DNA from: Calidifontimicrobium sp035325925
GTDB taxonomy: Bacteria > Pseudomonadota > Gammaproteobacteria > Burkholderiales > Burkholderiaceae_C
Assembly (NCBI RefSeq): GCF_035325925.1
Contig: NZ_DAOKZA010000006.1
Span: forward strand, 44,747 to 108,746
DNA: 64,000 bases
Direction of reading: 5' to 3'
Notes under the pieces: generated by a model
What the model was told of the DNA's origin: nothing
The model's input: the letters and a program-made list of their open reading frames with translations, nothing else
The model's database searches: none
Made by a program: the position numbers and the translations under genes
Part shown: in pieces, positions 1 to 7,913 of the stretch
How positions within the stretch are numbered: the first letter of the stretch is position 1
Layout: every line of letters begins with the position of its first letter

Positions 1-1604
1 ACGCCGCCGCCTTCGAGATAGCGTTCGAGCGCGATGTCGATGCCGCTGGCCAGCTCGGGGCGCAGCGCCGGGTTGCCGGCGCGGTCGGGGCTGGTCGGCT
101 CGTTGCCGCCGGGCAGCGGGTACAGCGTGCTGATCGACGGCCGCGCGATCAGCTGGCCCAGCGCCGGCGTGCGGTAGCTGCGCGTCAGGCTGATGCGCAG
201 CTGGTCGCGGCCCTTCGGGTCGGGCTTGAACACGGCGTGCAGCAGCGGCGTGAACACGCGGCTGTCGTTGCGCGCCGCTTCGTCGGTGCCGCCGTCGCCG
301 CGCGTGGCGATGGACTCCCAGCGCGCGCCGGCGTGCAGCGCCCAGCGCGGCGACCACTGCCACTCGTCCTGCAGGTACACCGCCCAGCGCGTCGAGCGCG
401 CCGCGAGGTCGGTGCCGAACTCGGGCAGCAGCGGCACGCCGTCCTGCAGCGTCAGCCGCGACTCGTCGCGCCGCACCGCCTCCACCTCGGCGCCGCCGAC
501 CAGCTGGTGGTCGTTGTCGAGCAGCCGCGTGGCTTTGGACGACAGCGCCAGCGTGCGCTGGCGCGTTGTCGAGCGCTCGTCGAGGGTGCGCGACGGCGCG
601 AGCGCCGCGTCGAACTCGTCGCGGTGCGAACTGCCGTCCGAACGCCAGTGCCAGCCGTTGGCATTCCACTCGACGCGTGTGCCTGCCACCAGATGCCGCC
701 ACTGCGTGTTCAGCCGCGTCAGCTCGAAGCGCCCGTTGCTGGCGCTGCGCGCCAGCGCGTAAGTCGGCGCCTCTTCGCCGGCCACACGCTCGACCGACGC
801 CGTGCGCTTGCCGTCGCTGCGCGAGCGGATCACGAACGGCGACAGCGCCAGCGACTCGCCGTCGCCGAGCCGCCACTGCAGCCGCGCGCCCAGGCGCAGG
901 CCCTGCCGCCGGCTGCGCCCGTCGGCGTGCTCGTGCCACTCGCGCAGGCGCTCGCCGTCGTCGAGCGACTCGGCGAGCGTGACGCTGCGGCTGCTCGAGT
1001 CGCGGTCGCTGGCGAACAGCGCGCCGAACACGTTGTAGGTCAGGGTCCCGGCGCTGTCGTTGTGGCTCCAGTTCAGGTTCGGCTGCGCGCGCCCGTCCTC
1101 CACGCCGAGCGCGACGCGCACCTCGTTGAGGCGGCGCCGCGCGCCCTCGCGCGTGACGATGTTGATCGTGCCGGCGATGGCGCGCGCACCGGTCTCGGCG
1201 GTCGGCGCGCGCAGGATCTCGATGCGCTCGACCTGCTCGGGGCTGAGCGCGTCGAGCGAGAAGCCGCGCGGCAGCCGCTGACCGTCGAGCAGGATCTGCG
1301 TGTAGCCGCTGCCGAGCCCACGCATGCGCGGTGCGGCGTCGCGCCCGGGCGCGGTGACGCCGGGCAGGCGCTTGAGCACGTCGCCGAGGCTGGTGTCTCC
1401 GTAGCGTTCGATCTCGTCGCGGCCGACGACGATCTTCGCCGCGGTCGACTGGCGCCGCTGCTCGACGTCGCCGGGCCGCGCGCCGCGGATCTCGACGCGC
1501 GGCGGCGCCCCCCGCTCGCCGGCCTCGGGCGGCAGCTCCGACGACGGCTGCGCCTGCGCCGCCGCGGCGCACGCGGCGCCGCCCAGCCACGCCGCCCAGC
1601 GCAT
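1..1604 (-). CDS. TonB-dependent outer-membrane receptor (C-terminus beyond left edge)
   Basis: The minus frame stays open from ATG at 1604 to base 1, giving about 534 residues. The start reads MRWAAWLGGAACAAAAQAQ, a signal peptide. A TonB-box-like VEIRGAR follows near residue 40. Next comes a plug domain (residues ~50-170) with VVGRDEIERYGDTSLGDVL, LPGV, MRGLGSGYTQILLDGQRLP, VERIEILRAPTAETG and AIAGTINIVTRE. Strand-rich barrel sequence then runs to the edge, ending in a family-typical stretch ELASGIDIALERYLEGGG. Such receptors import siderophores, cobalamin or other scarce nutrients using TonB energy; nothing here fixes the substrate. The start codon overlaps the stop of the DUF456 gene by one base (TGATG), so the two are probably translationally coupled. 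The frame is intact; only the C-terminal barrel is missing because of the window edge. Confidence 0.93.
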   Translation of the reverse strand, partial: MRWAAWLGGAACAAAAQAQPSSELPPEAGERGAPPRVEIRGARPGDVEQRRQSTAAKIVVGRDEIERYGDTSLGDVLKRLPGVTAPGRDAAPRMRGLGSGYTQILLDGQRLPRGFSLDALSPEQVERIEILRAPTAETGARAIAGTINIVTREGARRRLNEVRVALGVEDGRAQPNLNWSHNDSAGTLTYNVFGALFASDRDSSSRSVTLAESLDDGERLREWHEHADGRSRRQGLRLGARLQWRLGDGESLALSPFVIRSRSDGKRTASVERVAGEEAPTYALARSASNGRFELTRLNTQWRHLVAGTRVEWNANGWHWRSDGSSHRDEFDAALAPSRTLDERSTTRQRTLALSSKATRLLDNDHQLVGGAEVEAVRRDESRLTLQDGVPLLPEFGTDLAARSTRWAVYLQDEWQWSPRWALHAGARWESIATRGDGGTDEAARNDSRVFTPLLHAVFKPDPKGRDQLRISLTRSYRTPALGQLIARPSISTLYPLPGGNEPTSPDRAGNPALRPELASGIDIALERYLEGGG

Positions 1605-2089
1605 CAGAACACCAGCGCCAGCACGAAGATGCCGATCATCATGAACGCGAGCACCACCTTGGCGACCAGCCCGACCATCACGCCGAGCCAGGTGGCCACG
1701 CCCACGCGCGCGGCCTGCTGGTGGTCGCGCCGCTCGAGGTACTCGCCCAGCGCGGCGCCGGCCAGCGGCATGAACAGCACGCCGACGACGCCCATGAACA
1801 GCCCGACCACGGTGCCCACCGCGGCGCCGAGCACCGCGAGGCGGCTGGCCCCGGCGCGCTGTGCGCCGAGCAGCCCGGCGACGTAGTCGAGCACCCACGC
1901 CAGCACCGCCAGCACGGTGAGCACCGCCAGCGTGCCCGCGCCGACGCGCTCGAAACCGTCGATCCACGCGCCGAGCACGACGCCGGCGAGCACGAGCGCC
2001 GTGCCAGGCAACGCCGGCAGCACGGTGCCGGCGACGCCGGCGAGCATCAGCACCACCGCCAGCGTCCACCAGATCGCGTCGCCCAACAT
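1604..2089 (-). CDS. DUF456 family membrane protein
   Basis: A protein of 161 residues made almost entirely of hydrophobic helices (about four to five segments). The pattern GVAGTVLPALPGTALVLAG near the N-terminus, a central AAVGTVVGLFMG and GPAG/PLAGAALGEYL-like loops are typical of the DUF456 family (function unknown, inner membrane). The ATG at 2089 is preceded by GGAGGG, a good ribosome site, and is the only suitable start. The gene is first in a two-gene unit with the TonB receptor, sharing one base at its stop. The family assignment is confident; a role in the receptor's function is only suggested by the coupling. Confidence 0.88.
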   Translation of the reverse strand: MLGDAIWWTLAVVLMLAGVAGTVLPALPGTALVLAGVVLGAWIDGFERVGAGTLAVLTVLAVLAWVLDYVAGLLGAQRAGASRLAVLGAAVGTVVGLFMGVVGVLFMPLAGAALGEYLERRDHQQAARVGVATWLGVMVGLVAKVVLAFMMIGIFVLALVF

Positions 2090-2244
2090 GCCCTCCGCGC
2101 CGTCGCGTGTCCCGTCACGGCGCGCATGATGCCCAAAGACGCGCGCCCGGCGGCGTGCGGGGGAACTTCCGTCGCCCGCGCGGCGTCCCAGCGCAGCGGC
2201 GACAATGCCGCGGTGTGCGTGCATCCACAGTCGAGGACGAGACG

Positions 2245-3117
2245 ATGAAGAACTGGTTGGTGGCGGTGGTCGTGGCGGCGCTGGGCGCCGCGTTCCTGCC
2301 CTTCGACGCCGAGGCGAGGCGCTTCGGCGGCGGCAAGTCGACCGGGTTCCAGCGAGACACCCCCACGCGTCCGGCCGAGGCGCCGGTGCAGCGCCAGGCC
2401 ACGCCGGCCGCGGCGGCACCGAACGCCGGTGCGGCCGCCGCGTCGTCTCGTCCGTCGTGGCTGGCGCCGGTGGCCGGGCTGGCCGCCGGCCTCGGGCTGG
2501 CTGCGCTCGCCAGCCACCTGGGCTTCGGCGAGGAACTGGCGAGCTTCATGCTGATCGCGCTGCTGGTGGTCGCGGCGATCGTCGTCGTGCGGCTGCTCGC
2601 GCGCCGCGCCTCGGGCCCGGGCATGCAGCGCATGGCAACCGCAGGTGCGGGCGCCGGCACGGCGACGCCGGCCTGGCCTCCGGCGGGCGCCGCGGCGGGT
2701 CGCGCTGGCGCAGCGGCGTCGGCCGCGGCGCCGGCCCCAGCCCTGCCTGCCGACTTCGACCGCACCGGCTTCGAGCGCGTGGCCAAGGCGATCTTCATCC
2801 GCATGCAGGCGGCGCACGACGCGGCCGACCTCGACGATCTGCGCCAGTTCACCACGCCCGAGCTGTTCGCCGAGGTGCGTCTCGACCTGCAGGAGCGCGG
2901 CGCGGCGCCGAACCACACCGACGTGGTGCAGGTCGACGCCGAGGTGCTCGACGTGACGCAGGACGGCTCGCGGCAGATCGTCAGCGTGCGCTATCACGGC
3001 CTGATCCGCGAGGAGCAAGGTGCCGCGGCGCACGACTTCGACGAGGTCTGGCACCTGGTCAAGCCGCACGACGACAGCCGCGGCTGGGCCATTGCCGGCA
3101 TCCAGCAGCGCCACTGA
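2245..3117 (+). CDS. Tim44-like domain membrane protein
   Basis: A 290-residue protein. It has an N-terminal signal or membrane segment (MKNWLVAVVVAALGAAFLPF) and a low-complexity Ala/Pro region. A second pair of hydrophobic segments lies at about residues 75-120 (APVAGLAAGLGLAALASHLG and FMLIALLVVAAIVVVRLL). A soluble C-terminal Tim44-like domain (residues ~170-290) begins with DFDRTGFERVAKAIFIRMQA and ends WAIAGIQQRH. This architecture is common in Burkholderiales, where the gene often lies between ubiE and ubiJ; here it is about 55 kb away from them. A GAGGACGAGACG stretch before ATG 2245 supports the start. Function in bacteria is not established. Confidence 0.9.
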   Translation: MKNWLVAVVVAALGAAFLPFDAEARRFGGGKSTGFQRDTPTRPAEAPVQRQATPAAAAPNAGAAAASSRPSWLAPVAGLAAGLGLAALASHLGFGEELASFMLIALLVVAAIVVVRLLARRASGPGMQRMATAGAGAGTATPAWPPAGAAAGRAGAAASAAAPAPALPADFDRTGFERVAKAIFIRMQAAHDAADLDDLRQFTTPELFAEVRLDLQERGAAPNHTDVVQVDAEVLDVTQDGSRQIVSVRYHGLIREEQGAAAHDFDEVWHLVKPHDDSRGWAIAGIQQRH

Positions 3118-3139
3118 GGCGCGCGCCGGCGCAGCGACG

Positions 3140-3616
3140 ATGATCCTGCGCCCGGTCGCGCTGCCCGACGGCGTGTCCGGGCGCCTGTGGTTCTCGGCGA
3201 TGCCCGGGCGCTTCGAGAGCTGGGGCGCGTTCGTCGACGAGGCGCAGCGCGCGAGGTTGTCGCTGGTGCTGTGCCTGACGCCGCTCGACGAACTCGACTC
3301 GCTGTCGCCGGCGTACCGGCTGGCGATCGACCGCGACACGCTGCCGTTTCGCTGGCGCCACGCACCGATGCGCAACTTCGGGCTGCCGGCGTCGCTGCAG
3401 TCGTTCCGCGACGAGGTCGGCGGCGTGGCGCAGGCGCTGCGCGCCGGCGAGTCGGCGCTGCTGCACTGCGCCGCCGGCGTCGGGCGCACCGGCAGCGCCG
3501 GGGCCTGCGTGCTCAAGGTGCTGGGGCTCGACGCCGCGGCGGCGCTGCAGGCGGTGCGCGACGCCGGCAGCAACCCCGAAACCGCGGTGCAGAGCGGGTT
3601 GATCGACACCTTCTGA
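3140..3616 (+). CDS. Protein-tyrosine/dual-specificity phosphatase-like protein
   Basis: A protein of 158 residues. The signature HCAAGVGRTG at residues 109-118 is the CX5R phosphatase loop, with Cys110 as nucleophile and Arg116 as phosphate-binding residue. An upstream acidic loop and the N-terminal LRPVALPDGVSGRLWFSAMP resemble small cyclin-dependent-kinase-inhibitor-3/DSP-like phosphatases. The substrate cannot be told from sequence. It starts 22 bases after the Tim44-like gene, so the two are probably cotranscribed. It faces the cold-shock gene, whose terminator lies between the two stops. Confidence 0.85.
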   Translation: MILRPVALPDGVSGRLWFSAMPGRFESWGAFVDEAQRARLSLVLCLTPLDELDSLSPAYRLAIDRDTLPFRWRHAPMRNFGLPASLQSFRDEVGGVAQALRAGESALLHCAAGVGRTGSAGACVLKVLGLDAAAALQAVRDAGSNPETAVQSGLIDTF

Positions 3617-3641
3617 CGCGGCGCCGGCAGGTGCGGAAGGC

Positions 3642-3669
3642 AAAAAAAACCGCGGCCGAGGCCGCGGTT
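3642..3669 (-). terminator. Intrinsic terminator of the cold-shock gene
   Basis: A perfect 10-bp stem (3648-3657 with 3660-3669, arm AACCGCGGCC) is followed, read on the minus strand, by a run of eight T residues (A run at 3642-3649 on plus). It lies 35 bases past the cold-shock stop codon. It is the clearest rho-independent terminator in the window. Confidence 0.92.
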
Positions 3670-3703
3670 CCCGTGCATTCGACGCCGTCGGCGCCGACCG
3701 TCC

Positions 3704-3916
3704 TCACACCGGGCGGATGTTCGCCGCCTGCAGGCCCTTCTGGCCCTGCTTGACCTCGAACTCGACGCGCTGGTTGTCCTGCAGGCTCTTGAAGCCGTCG
3801 GCGCGGATCTCGCTGAAGTGGGCGAACAGGTCCTTGCCGCCGCCGTCGGGCGTGATGAAGCCATAGCCCTTGCCGTCGTCGAACCACTTGACGATGCCGG
3901 TTTGCGTGGTGCTCAT
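3704..3916 (-). CDS. Cold-shock domain protein (CspA family)
   Basis: A protein of 70 residues, the full family length. RNP1 is GKGYGFITP and RNP2 is LFAHFSEI, both within the single cold-shock domain, with the usual start TGIVKWFD. It binds single-stranded RNA/DNA as an RNA chaperone. The start ATG at 3916 is preceded by GAGGAAC. The best promoter (-10 TACAAT at 4105-4110, minus) would give a leader of about 180 nt, as is usual for csp genes regulated by leader structure. A strong terminator follows the gene. The copy could serve in cold shock or in general growth; sequence does not decide. Confidence 0.95.
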   Translation of the reverse strand: MSTTQTGIVKWFDDGKGYGFITPDGGGKDLFAHFSEIRADGFKSLQDNQRVEFEVKQGQKGLQAANIRPV

Positions 3917-4090
3917 GAGTTGTTCCTCGAGTGAATTGAAGTAAATAGGGTGGAACACCCGCGAGCGCAAGCGCGCCCGCAGGGACAGAGACACTCAAGA
4001 AACGTCAGTCGGGGGATTCAAACCGGCCGGCCGGCGGGGCGAGCCCCGTGGCGGTAAAGCTGAAAAGACCTTGTGGAAACGGTCTTGTGC

Positions 4091-4110
4091 ATGTCTGTAC
4101 GGACATTGTA
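4091..4110 (-). promoter_or_regulatory. csp promoter -10 box overlapped by a palindrome
   Basis: On the minus strand a TACAAT hexamer (4110-4105) lies about 190 bases upstream of the csp start; no good -35 is seen at the usual distance. A near-perfect 16-bp palindrome, ATGTC-N6-GACAT (4091-4106), covers the -10 edge and the likely start point, so it could be an operator or a structure at the 5' end of the leader. Confidence 0.5.
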
Positions 4111-4151
4111 GTCCTTTTCGCTTGTCACGCACCGCGACCACGCCGACGCGA

Positions 4152-5231
4152 TCACCGCCCCTTGGCCGCCAGGTGGGCGCGCGCCGCGCGGCTGCGCGCC
4201 TTCCACCGCTGTACCTGCGCGCGGCGCTCGAGCGCACTCAGGTGGTCGCGGCGCACCTCGCGCAGCAGCTTGCGGTACTGGGAGGTGCGTTCGGGTCCGA
4301 GCGCGCCGCGCACCGCGCAGCCGGGTTCGTCGCCGTGGCGGCAGTCGCGGAAGCGGCAGCGCGCGGCCAGCGACTCGACGTCGTCGAACGCGTCGCGCAG
4401 CGCCTGCTCGTCGCCGTCGAGGCGCAGCGTGCGCAGCCCCGGCGTGTCGATCAGGCACGCGCCCGAAGGCGTGCGATGCAGCGAGCGCGCGCTGGTGGTG
4501 TGGCGGCCGCGGCTGTCGTCGGCGCGCACCGGCCCGGTGGCCTGCGCAGCGGCGCCGCCGAGCCCGGCCAGCGCGTTGGTCAGCGTGCTCTTGCCGACGC
4601 CGCTCGATCCGAGCAGCACCCAGGTCTGGCCGGCGCCGAGCCAGCGCTGCAGCGCGGTGACCGATCCGGCGTCGAGCGCGTTGACCGCGACGACGTCCTC
4701 GCTCGGGCGCAGACGCCGGCGCACCTCGGCGACGCGTGCGTCGACGTCGGCGGCGAGGTCGGCCTTGGTCAGCACGACCAGCGCGCCGACGCCGGCCATG
4801 CGCACGAAGGCCAGGTAGCGGTCGAGCCGGCGCAGGTTGAAGTCTTGGTCGAGCCCGCAGGCGAGCATCGCGGCGTCGACGTTGGCGACGAGCGCCTGCC
4901 TCCCGTGGCCGTCGGCGCCGCGTCGCACCAGCCGGTTCAGCGGGGGCACCCGCTCGACGACCCAGGCGTCGCGCCGGGTGTCGTCCGCGACGAGCACCCA
5001 GTCGCCGACGGCGAGCGTGTCGTCGTCGGCTCGCAGGGCCAGCTGCAGGCCGGGCGCGACGCGCGCCGCGTGCATGGCCTGCCCGTCGTGTACGCGCACG
5101 CCGCCGCGCTGCACCTCGACGATGCGCGCCGCGCGCGCTGCCGGATGCACCTCGCGCAGCGGCTCGATCCGGCACGCCATTGCCGGGGTCAGGCCGATCG
5201 ACTGCAGCGTGGGCGACAGGCACCCGCTCAC
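4152..5231 (-). CDS. rsgA: Ribosome small-subunit-dependent GTPase A
   Basis: A protein of 359 residues from GTG 5231. It has an N-terminal OB-fold (LQLAL, VGDWVLV) and a circularly permuted GTPase: G4 LTKAD precedes the P-loop GSSGVGKS (near residue 210), then DTPG (G3). A C-terminal zinc motif CRFRDCRHGDEPGC follows. The enzyme helps 30S ribosome maturation. The GTG start was chosen because it overlaps the stop of the preceding gene (GTGA) and because SPTLQSIGLTPA matches the usual family N-terminus; the internal ATG at MACRIEP would cut this off. It ends near the csp promoter. Confidence 0.95.
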   Translation of the reverse strand: MSGCLSPTLQSIGLTPAMACRIEPLREVHPAARAARIVEVQRGGVRVHDGQAMHAARVAPGLQLALRADDDTLAVGDWVLVADDTRRDAWVVERVPPLNRLVRRGADGHGRQALVANVDAAMLACGLDQDFNLRRLDRYLAFVRMAGVGALVVLTKADLAADVDARVAEVRRRLRPSEDVVAVNALDAGSVTALQRWLGAGQTWVLLGSSGVGKSTLTNALAGLGGAAAQATGPVRADDSRGRHTTSARSLHRTPSGACLIDTPGLRTLRLDGDEQALRDAFDDVESLAARCRFRDCRHGDEPGCAVRGALGPERTSQYRKLLREVRRDHLSALERRAQVQRWKARSRAARAHLAAKGR

Positions 5232-5527
5232 CGCGTCGCCTCCCGCACCGCAGGGGCCAGTGCCGCGAGGCGTGCGGCGCCGGCGTCGCGCGCGCGCGCC
5301 TCGGCGACGACGGTGCGCAGGCAGTTGCGACGCGCGTCGCGCGAGGCGCGGGCGTCGCACGCGGCGACGGCGACGCGCACCTGCGGCGTGTCGCGCAGCC
5401 AGGGCTCGCGCGACGCGGCGTCGAAGGCCGCGCCGAGTGCCAGCATCAGCGCCGACGTGGTGACGAACGAAGCGGCCACCAGCGCGGCACGCGCTAGGTG
5501 GCGACGCAGGGACAGAAGAAGTGTCAT
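5228..5527 (-). CDS. Small membrane-anchored or secreted protein, unknown
   Basis: A protein of 99 residues. One hydrophobic segment (ALVAASFVTTSALMLALGAA, residues ~15-34) follows a basic start, so it is a signal anchor or signal peptide. The remainder is soluble, Arg/Ala-rich, with two cysteines (ACDARASRDARRNC). I recognise no family. CGAGGAAC upstream of ATG 5527 is a reasonable ribosome site. Its stop overlaps the rsgA GTG start by four bases (GTGA), which supports that it is really translated and coupled to rsgA. Confidence 0.62.
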   Translation of the reverse strand: MTLLLSLRRHLARAALVAASFVTTSALMLALGAAFDAASREPWLRDTPQVRVAVAACDARASRDARRNCLRTVVAEARARDAGAARLAALAPAVREATR

Positions 5528-6020
5528 GGCGGAAGGTTCCTCGAGGTCGGGTAAATCGGGCGGCACGGCCGCACGGTCGGGATCGGTGGATCGGGTCGGG
5601 TTCATCTCGGTGGCGATGGATCGGTGAACGGCACGCACCGGCGGCTGCGCGACGCGCAGGCACGGGTGCGGCCCGCGCGCAAGCGCGGGACACGTGGGGT
5701 GCGGGGCCTGTCGACCCGCGCTTCAGGCGGGCGTGCGGCGGCGCGCGGTGCTCAGCCGCGGCGCGGTGTCGTGCAGTGCTGCGTCGACGCGGCCGGGGCG
5801 CGAGAGACCTCGCACCGGCCGCGCGGGTTCGTCAGGAAGCGACGGCCGACAGGAGGATGGAGCACTGGGGCTTCGACATGATCTCCTCCTGTGGAAGTTG
5901 AGGGTGGAACCGATGGCGCGCCCGGTGGCGCGTCGCGAGGCGACGAAATGTGCGCGCAACCCGCGCGCGCGTCAATCCCCTCTCGCCCGCCGCGTGGCGC
6001 CGGTTCGACGCCGCGCGCGG
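5528..6020. other. Gene-free stretch with short repeats and an inverted repeat
   Basis: There is no convincing gene over 490 bases. Near 5570-5625 the motif GGATCGG(T/G) recurs with variations (cggGATCGGTGGATCGGGTCGGG). A 9-bp inverted repeat, ACAGGAGGA at 5849-5857 with TCCTCCTGT at 5884-5892, encloses 26 bases. Each arm reads as a Shine-Dalgarno sequence on one strand, and tiny frames start beside it on both strands (see the next entry). Base composition resembles the neighbours. Confidence 0.5.
5832..5879 (-). CDS. Candidate 15-residue leader-like peptide
   Basis: On the minus strand an almost ideal ribosome site, ACAGGAGGAGATC, precedes ATG 5879. The frame reads MSKPQCSILLSAVAS and stops at 5832. 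The opposite strand also has a 14-residue frame, MEHWGFDMISSCGS (5857-5901), but there the AGGAGG abuts the ATG, which is too close. No downstream gene on the minus strand before 5527 would obviously be controlled, except the small protein/rsgA unit 300 bases away. This could be chance; it is listed because the site strength is unusual for this window. Confidence 0.25.
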   Translation of the reverse strand: MSKPQCSILLSAVAS

Positions 6021-6569
6021 CTACTCGTCGGCGACGTGTGCGAACTCGCCTTCGTGCAGCCACGCCGCGTGGCGCGGCGCGCGCTTGGTGCGGCTCCACT
6101 CGTCGATCATCGCGTGCTTGACCTCGTCGAGGCGGCGGTACATCTGCGGCGTGCCGGTGTTCGCGGCGAGTTCGAGCCGGTGCCCGTTGGGGTCGAAGAA
6201 GTAGATCGACTTGAAGATCACGTGGTCGGTGATGCCGACGACCGCGATGCCCGCCGCCTCGAGCTTCGCCTTCGTCTTCTCGAGCGTGTCGACGCCGTCG
6301 ACCTCGAACGCGATGTGCTGCACCCAGTCGGGCGTGTTCGGGTCGCGCCCCATCGCCGGCGAGTTCGGCAGTTCGAAGAACGCCAGCACGTTGCCGCCCC
6401 CGGCGTCGAGGAACAGGTGCATGTACGGGTCGGGCGCCTTCGTCGACGGCACGCGGTCCTCGGCGATCGCGAGCACCAGGTCCATGCCCAGGTGCTCGCG
6501 GTACCAGTCGACGGTCTGCTTGGCGTCGTGGCAACGGTAGGCCACGTGGTGGATCTTGCGCACGCGCAT
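6021..6569 (-). CDS. VOC-family (glyoxalase/dioxygenase-like) protein
   Basis: A protein of 182 residues starting IHHVAYRCHDAKQTVDWYRE, the first beta-alpha-beta-beta-beta half of a vicinal-oxygen-chelate fold. The second half carries WVQHIAFEVDG and FDPNGHRLELA. Metal ligand candidates are His7 or His8, the His of QHIAFEV and the Glu of HRLELA. Members include ring-cleavage dioxygenases, glyoxalases and resistance proteins; the substrate is unclear. AAGGAGACC before ATG 6569 is a good ribosome site. It is divergent from a MarR-type gene across 144 bases holding a palindrome, so it is probably controlled by that regulator. Confidence 0.87.
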   Translation of the reverse strand: MRVRKIHHVAYRCHDAKQTVDWYREHLGMDLVLAIAEDRVPSTKAPDPYMHLFLDAGGGNVLAFFELPNSPAMGRDPNTPDWVQHIAFEVDGVDTLEKTKAKLEAAGIAVVGITDHVIFKSIYFFDPNGHRLELAANTGTPQMYRRLDEVKHAMIDEWSRTKRAPRHAAWLHEGEFAHVADE

Positions 6570-6599
6570 CGCGGTCTCCTTCGGTCGGCGAAGATGCTA

Positions 6600-6617
6600 T
6601 CGTAACGTCTGTTATCA
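6600..6617. promoter_or_regulatory. Candidate MarR operator between divergent genes
   Basis: TAAC at 6603-6606 and GTTA at 6611-6614 form an inverted repeat (TAAC-N4-GTTA) in an AT-rich patch inside GC-rich sequence, placed 34 bases upstream of the VOC start and 100 bases upstream of the MarR start. MarR proteins bind such short palindromes. Confidence 0.4.
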
Positions 6618-6701
6618 ATTCGCGGAACCCGCACACGCGCTGCCGACGTGGGCTTGGCTTGGGTCGGCCCGGGACGTCGCCGGTGGATTCGTCGCACTCG
6701 C

Positions 6702-6707
6702 TACCCT
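6702..6707 (+). promoter_or_regulatory. -10-like box for a leaderless marR-type transcript
   Basis: TACCCT ends six bases before the MarR ATG (6714), so transcription would be expected to begin at or within a base or two of the start codon. No ribosome site is present between them. Confidence 0.4.
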
Positions 6708-6713
6708 TTCGCA

Positions 6714-7226
6714 ATGGACCTGCAGCGCTTCTTCCCGTACCGCCTGGCGGTGCTCGCCGACGCCGTCAGCCGCGCGGTGGCCGGCGTCTACGACCGCAGG
6801 TTCGACCTCGGCCGCGACGAGTGGCGCGTGATCGCCGCGCTGGCCGAAGGGCCGATGCGCACCGGCGACGTCATCGTGCACACGACGCTCGACAAGATGC
6901 AGGTCAGCCGCGCCGTGGCGCGGCTCGAGGCGGCGGCGCTGGTCACGCGCGAACCCGACGACGACCGGCGCGCGCGCGTACTGCGGCTGACTTCGGCCGG
7001 GCGCGCGCTGTACCGGCGCATCGCACCGCTGGCGCTGGCGCGCGAAGCCTTCCTGCTCGACGCACTCGACGCCGACGAGCGCCGCGTGCTCGAACGCGCG
7101 ATCGACAAGCTGCAGCAGCGAGCGCGTCTGCTGCCCGAAGCGACACCACGCGTGCCGACGGCACGCGCCGCGAGGGCGACGTCGGCACGCGGCGCCGCGC
7201 CGCCCGCGCGACGCGTTGCGCGCTGA
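6714..7226 (+). CDS. MarR-family transcriptional regulator
   Basis: A protein of 170 residues with a winged helix-turn-helix: EWRVIAALAEG, MRTGDVIVHTTLDKMQVSRAVARLEAAAL, and the wing VTREPDDDRRARVLRLTSAGRAL (DDRR is a family hallmark). These proteins bind palindromic operators and usually respond to small phenolic or oxidative ligands. The C-terminal ~25 residues are Arg/Ala-rich and not part of the fold. It is divergent from the VOC gene, which is its likely target. Its end overlaps the TTG start of rluA. Confidence 0.9.
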   Translation: MDLQRFFPYRLAVLADAVSRAVAGVYDRRFDLGRDEWRVIAALAEGPMRTGDVIVHTTLDKMQVSRAVARLEAAALVTREPDDDRRARVLRLTSAGRALYRRIAPLALAREAFLLDALDADERRVLERAIDKLQQRARLLPEATPRVPTARAARATSARGAAPPARRVAR

Positions 7227-7848
7227 AGCCGCCGTGATCGTGCACGCCGACGCGGCGCTGGTCGCCGCCGACAAGCCCGCCGGGATGCTCGCCGTACCCG
7301 GTCGCGGCGCCGACAAGGCCGACTGCCTGTGGGCGCGCGTGCGGCGCGACTGCGCCGACGCGCTGGTCGTGCACCGGCTCGACATGGCGACCTCCGGGCT
7401 GATGCTGTTCGCCCGCGGCTCCGCAGCGCAGCGCGAACTGTCGCGCGCGTTCGCCGAACGCCGGGTGCACAAGACCTACGTCGCGGTGGTCGCCGGGTCG
7501 GTCGCCGAGGACACCGGCGACATCGACCTGCCGCTGGCCGCCGACTGGCCCCGCCGGCCGCGGCAGGTCGTCGACACGGACCGCGGCAGGCCGTCGCTGA
7601 CGCGATTCCGCGTGCTCGCGCGCGAGCGCGGCACGACGCGGCTCGAGCTCGAACCGGTCACCGGGCGATCGCACCAGCTGCGCGTGCACCTGCAGGCGAT
7701 CGGCCACCCGATCGTCGGCGATGCGCTGTACGCCCCGCCGCAGGTCGCCGCCTCGTCGCCGCGGCTGCTGCTGCACGCGGCGCGGCTGATCGTGCCACAC
7801 CCGCACGGTGGCCAAGCGCTGGTCCTGGCGGTGGCGCCGCCGTTCTGA
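7216..7848 (+). CDS. rluA: RluA-type pseudouridine synthase (23S rRNA U746 / tRNA U32)
   Basis: About 210 residues. Motif II is HRLDMATSGL, with the catalytic Asp. ADKPAGMLAVPGRG, DWPRRPRQ, LEPVTGRSHQLRVHLQAIGHPIVGD and PRLLLHA match E. coli RluA along the whole length. RluA isomerises uridine in 23S rRNA and in tRNA anticodon stems. The frame opens at TTG 7216, overlapping the end of the MarR gene; a GTG at 7234 is an equally possible start. Either would be coupled to the upstream gene. Confidence 0.92.
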   Translation: MRAEAAVIVHADAALVAADKPAGMLAVPGRGADKADCLWARVRRDCADALVVHRLDMATSGLMLFARGSAAQRELSRAFAERRVHKTYVAVVAGSVAEDTGDIDLPLAADWPRRPRQVVDTDRGRPSLTRFRVLARERGTTRLELEPVTGRSHQLRVHLQAIGHPIVGDALYAPPQVAASSPRLLLHAARLIVPHPHGGQALVLAVAPPF

Positions 7849-7913
7849 CGCGGCGCGGAACCACGCCGGTGGCGTGCGGTCACAATCGTCTCGAATCCTT
7901 GCGGAGCGCGCCG

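Noticed and set aside
5857..5901. The 14-residue plus-strand frame MEHWGFDMISSCGS as a peptide-natural-product precursor.
   Set aside because: Its AGGAGG abuts the ATG, no maturation enzyme is nearby, and the neighbouring genes are housekeeping. It is kept only as part of the inverted-repeat finding.
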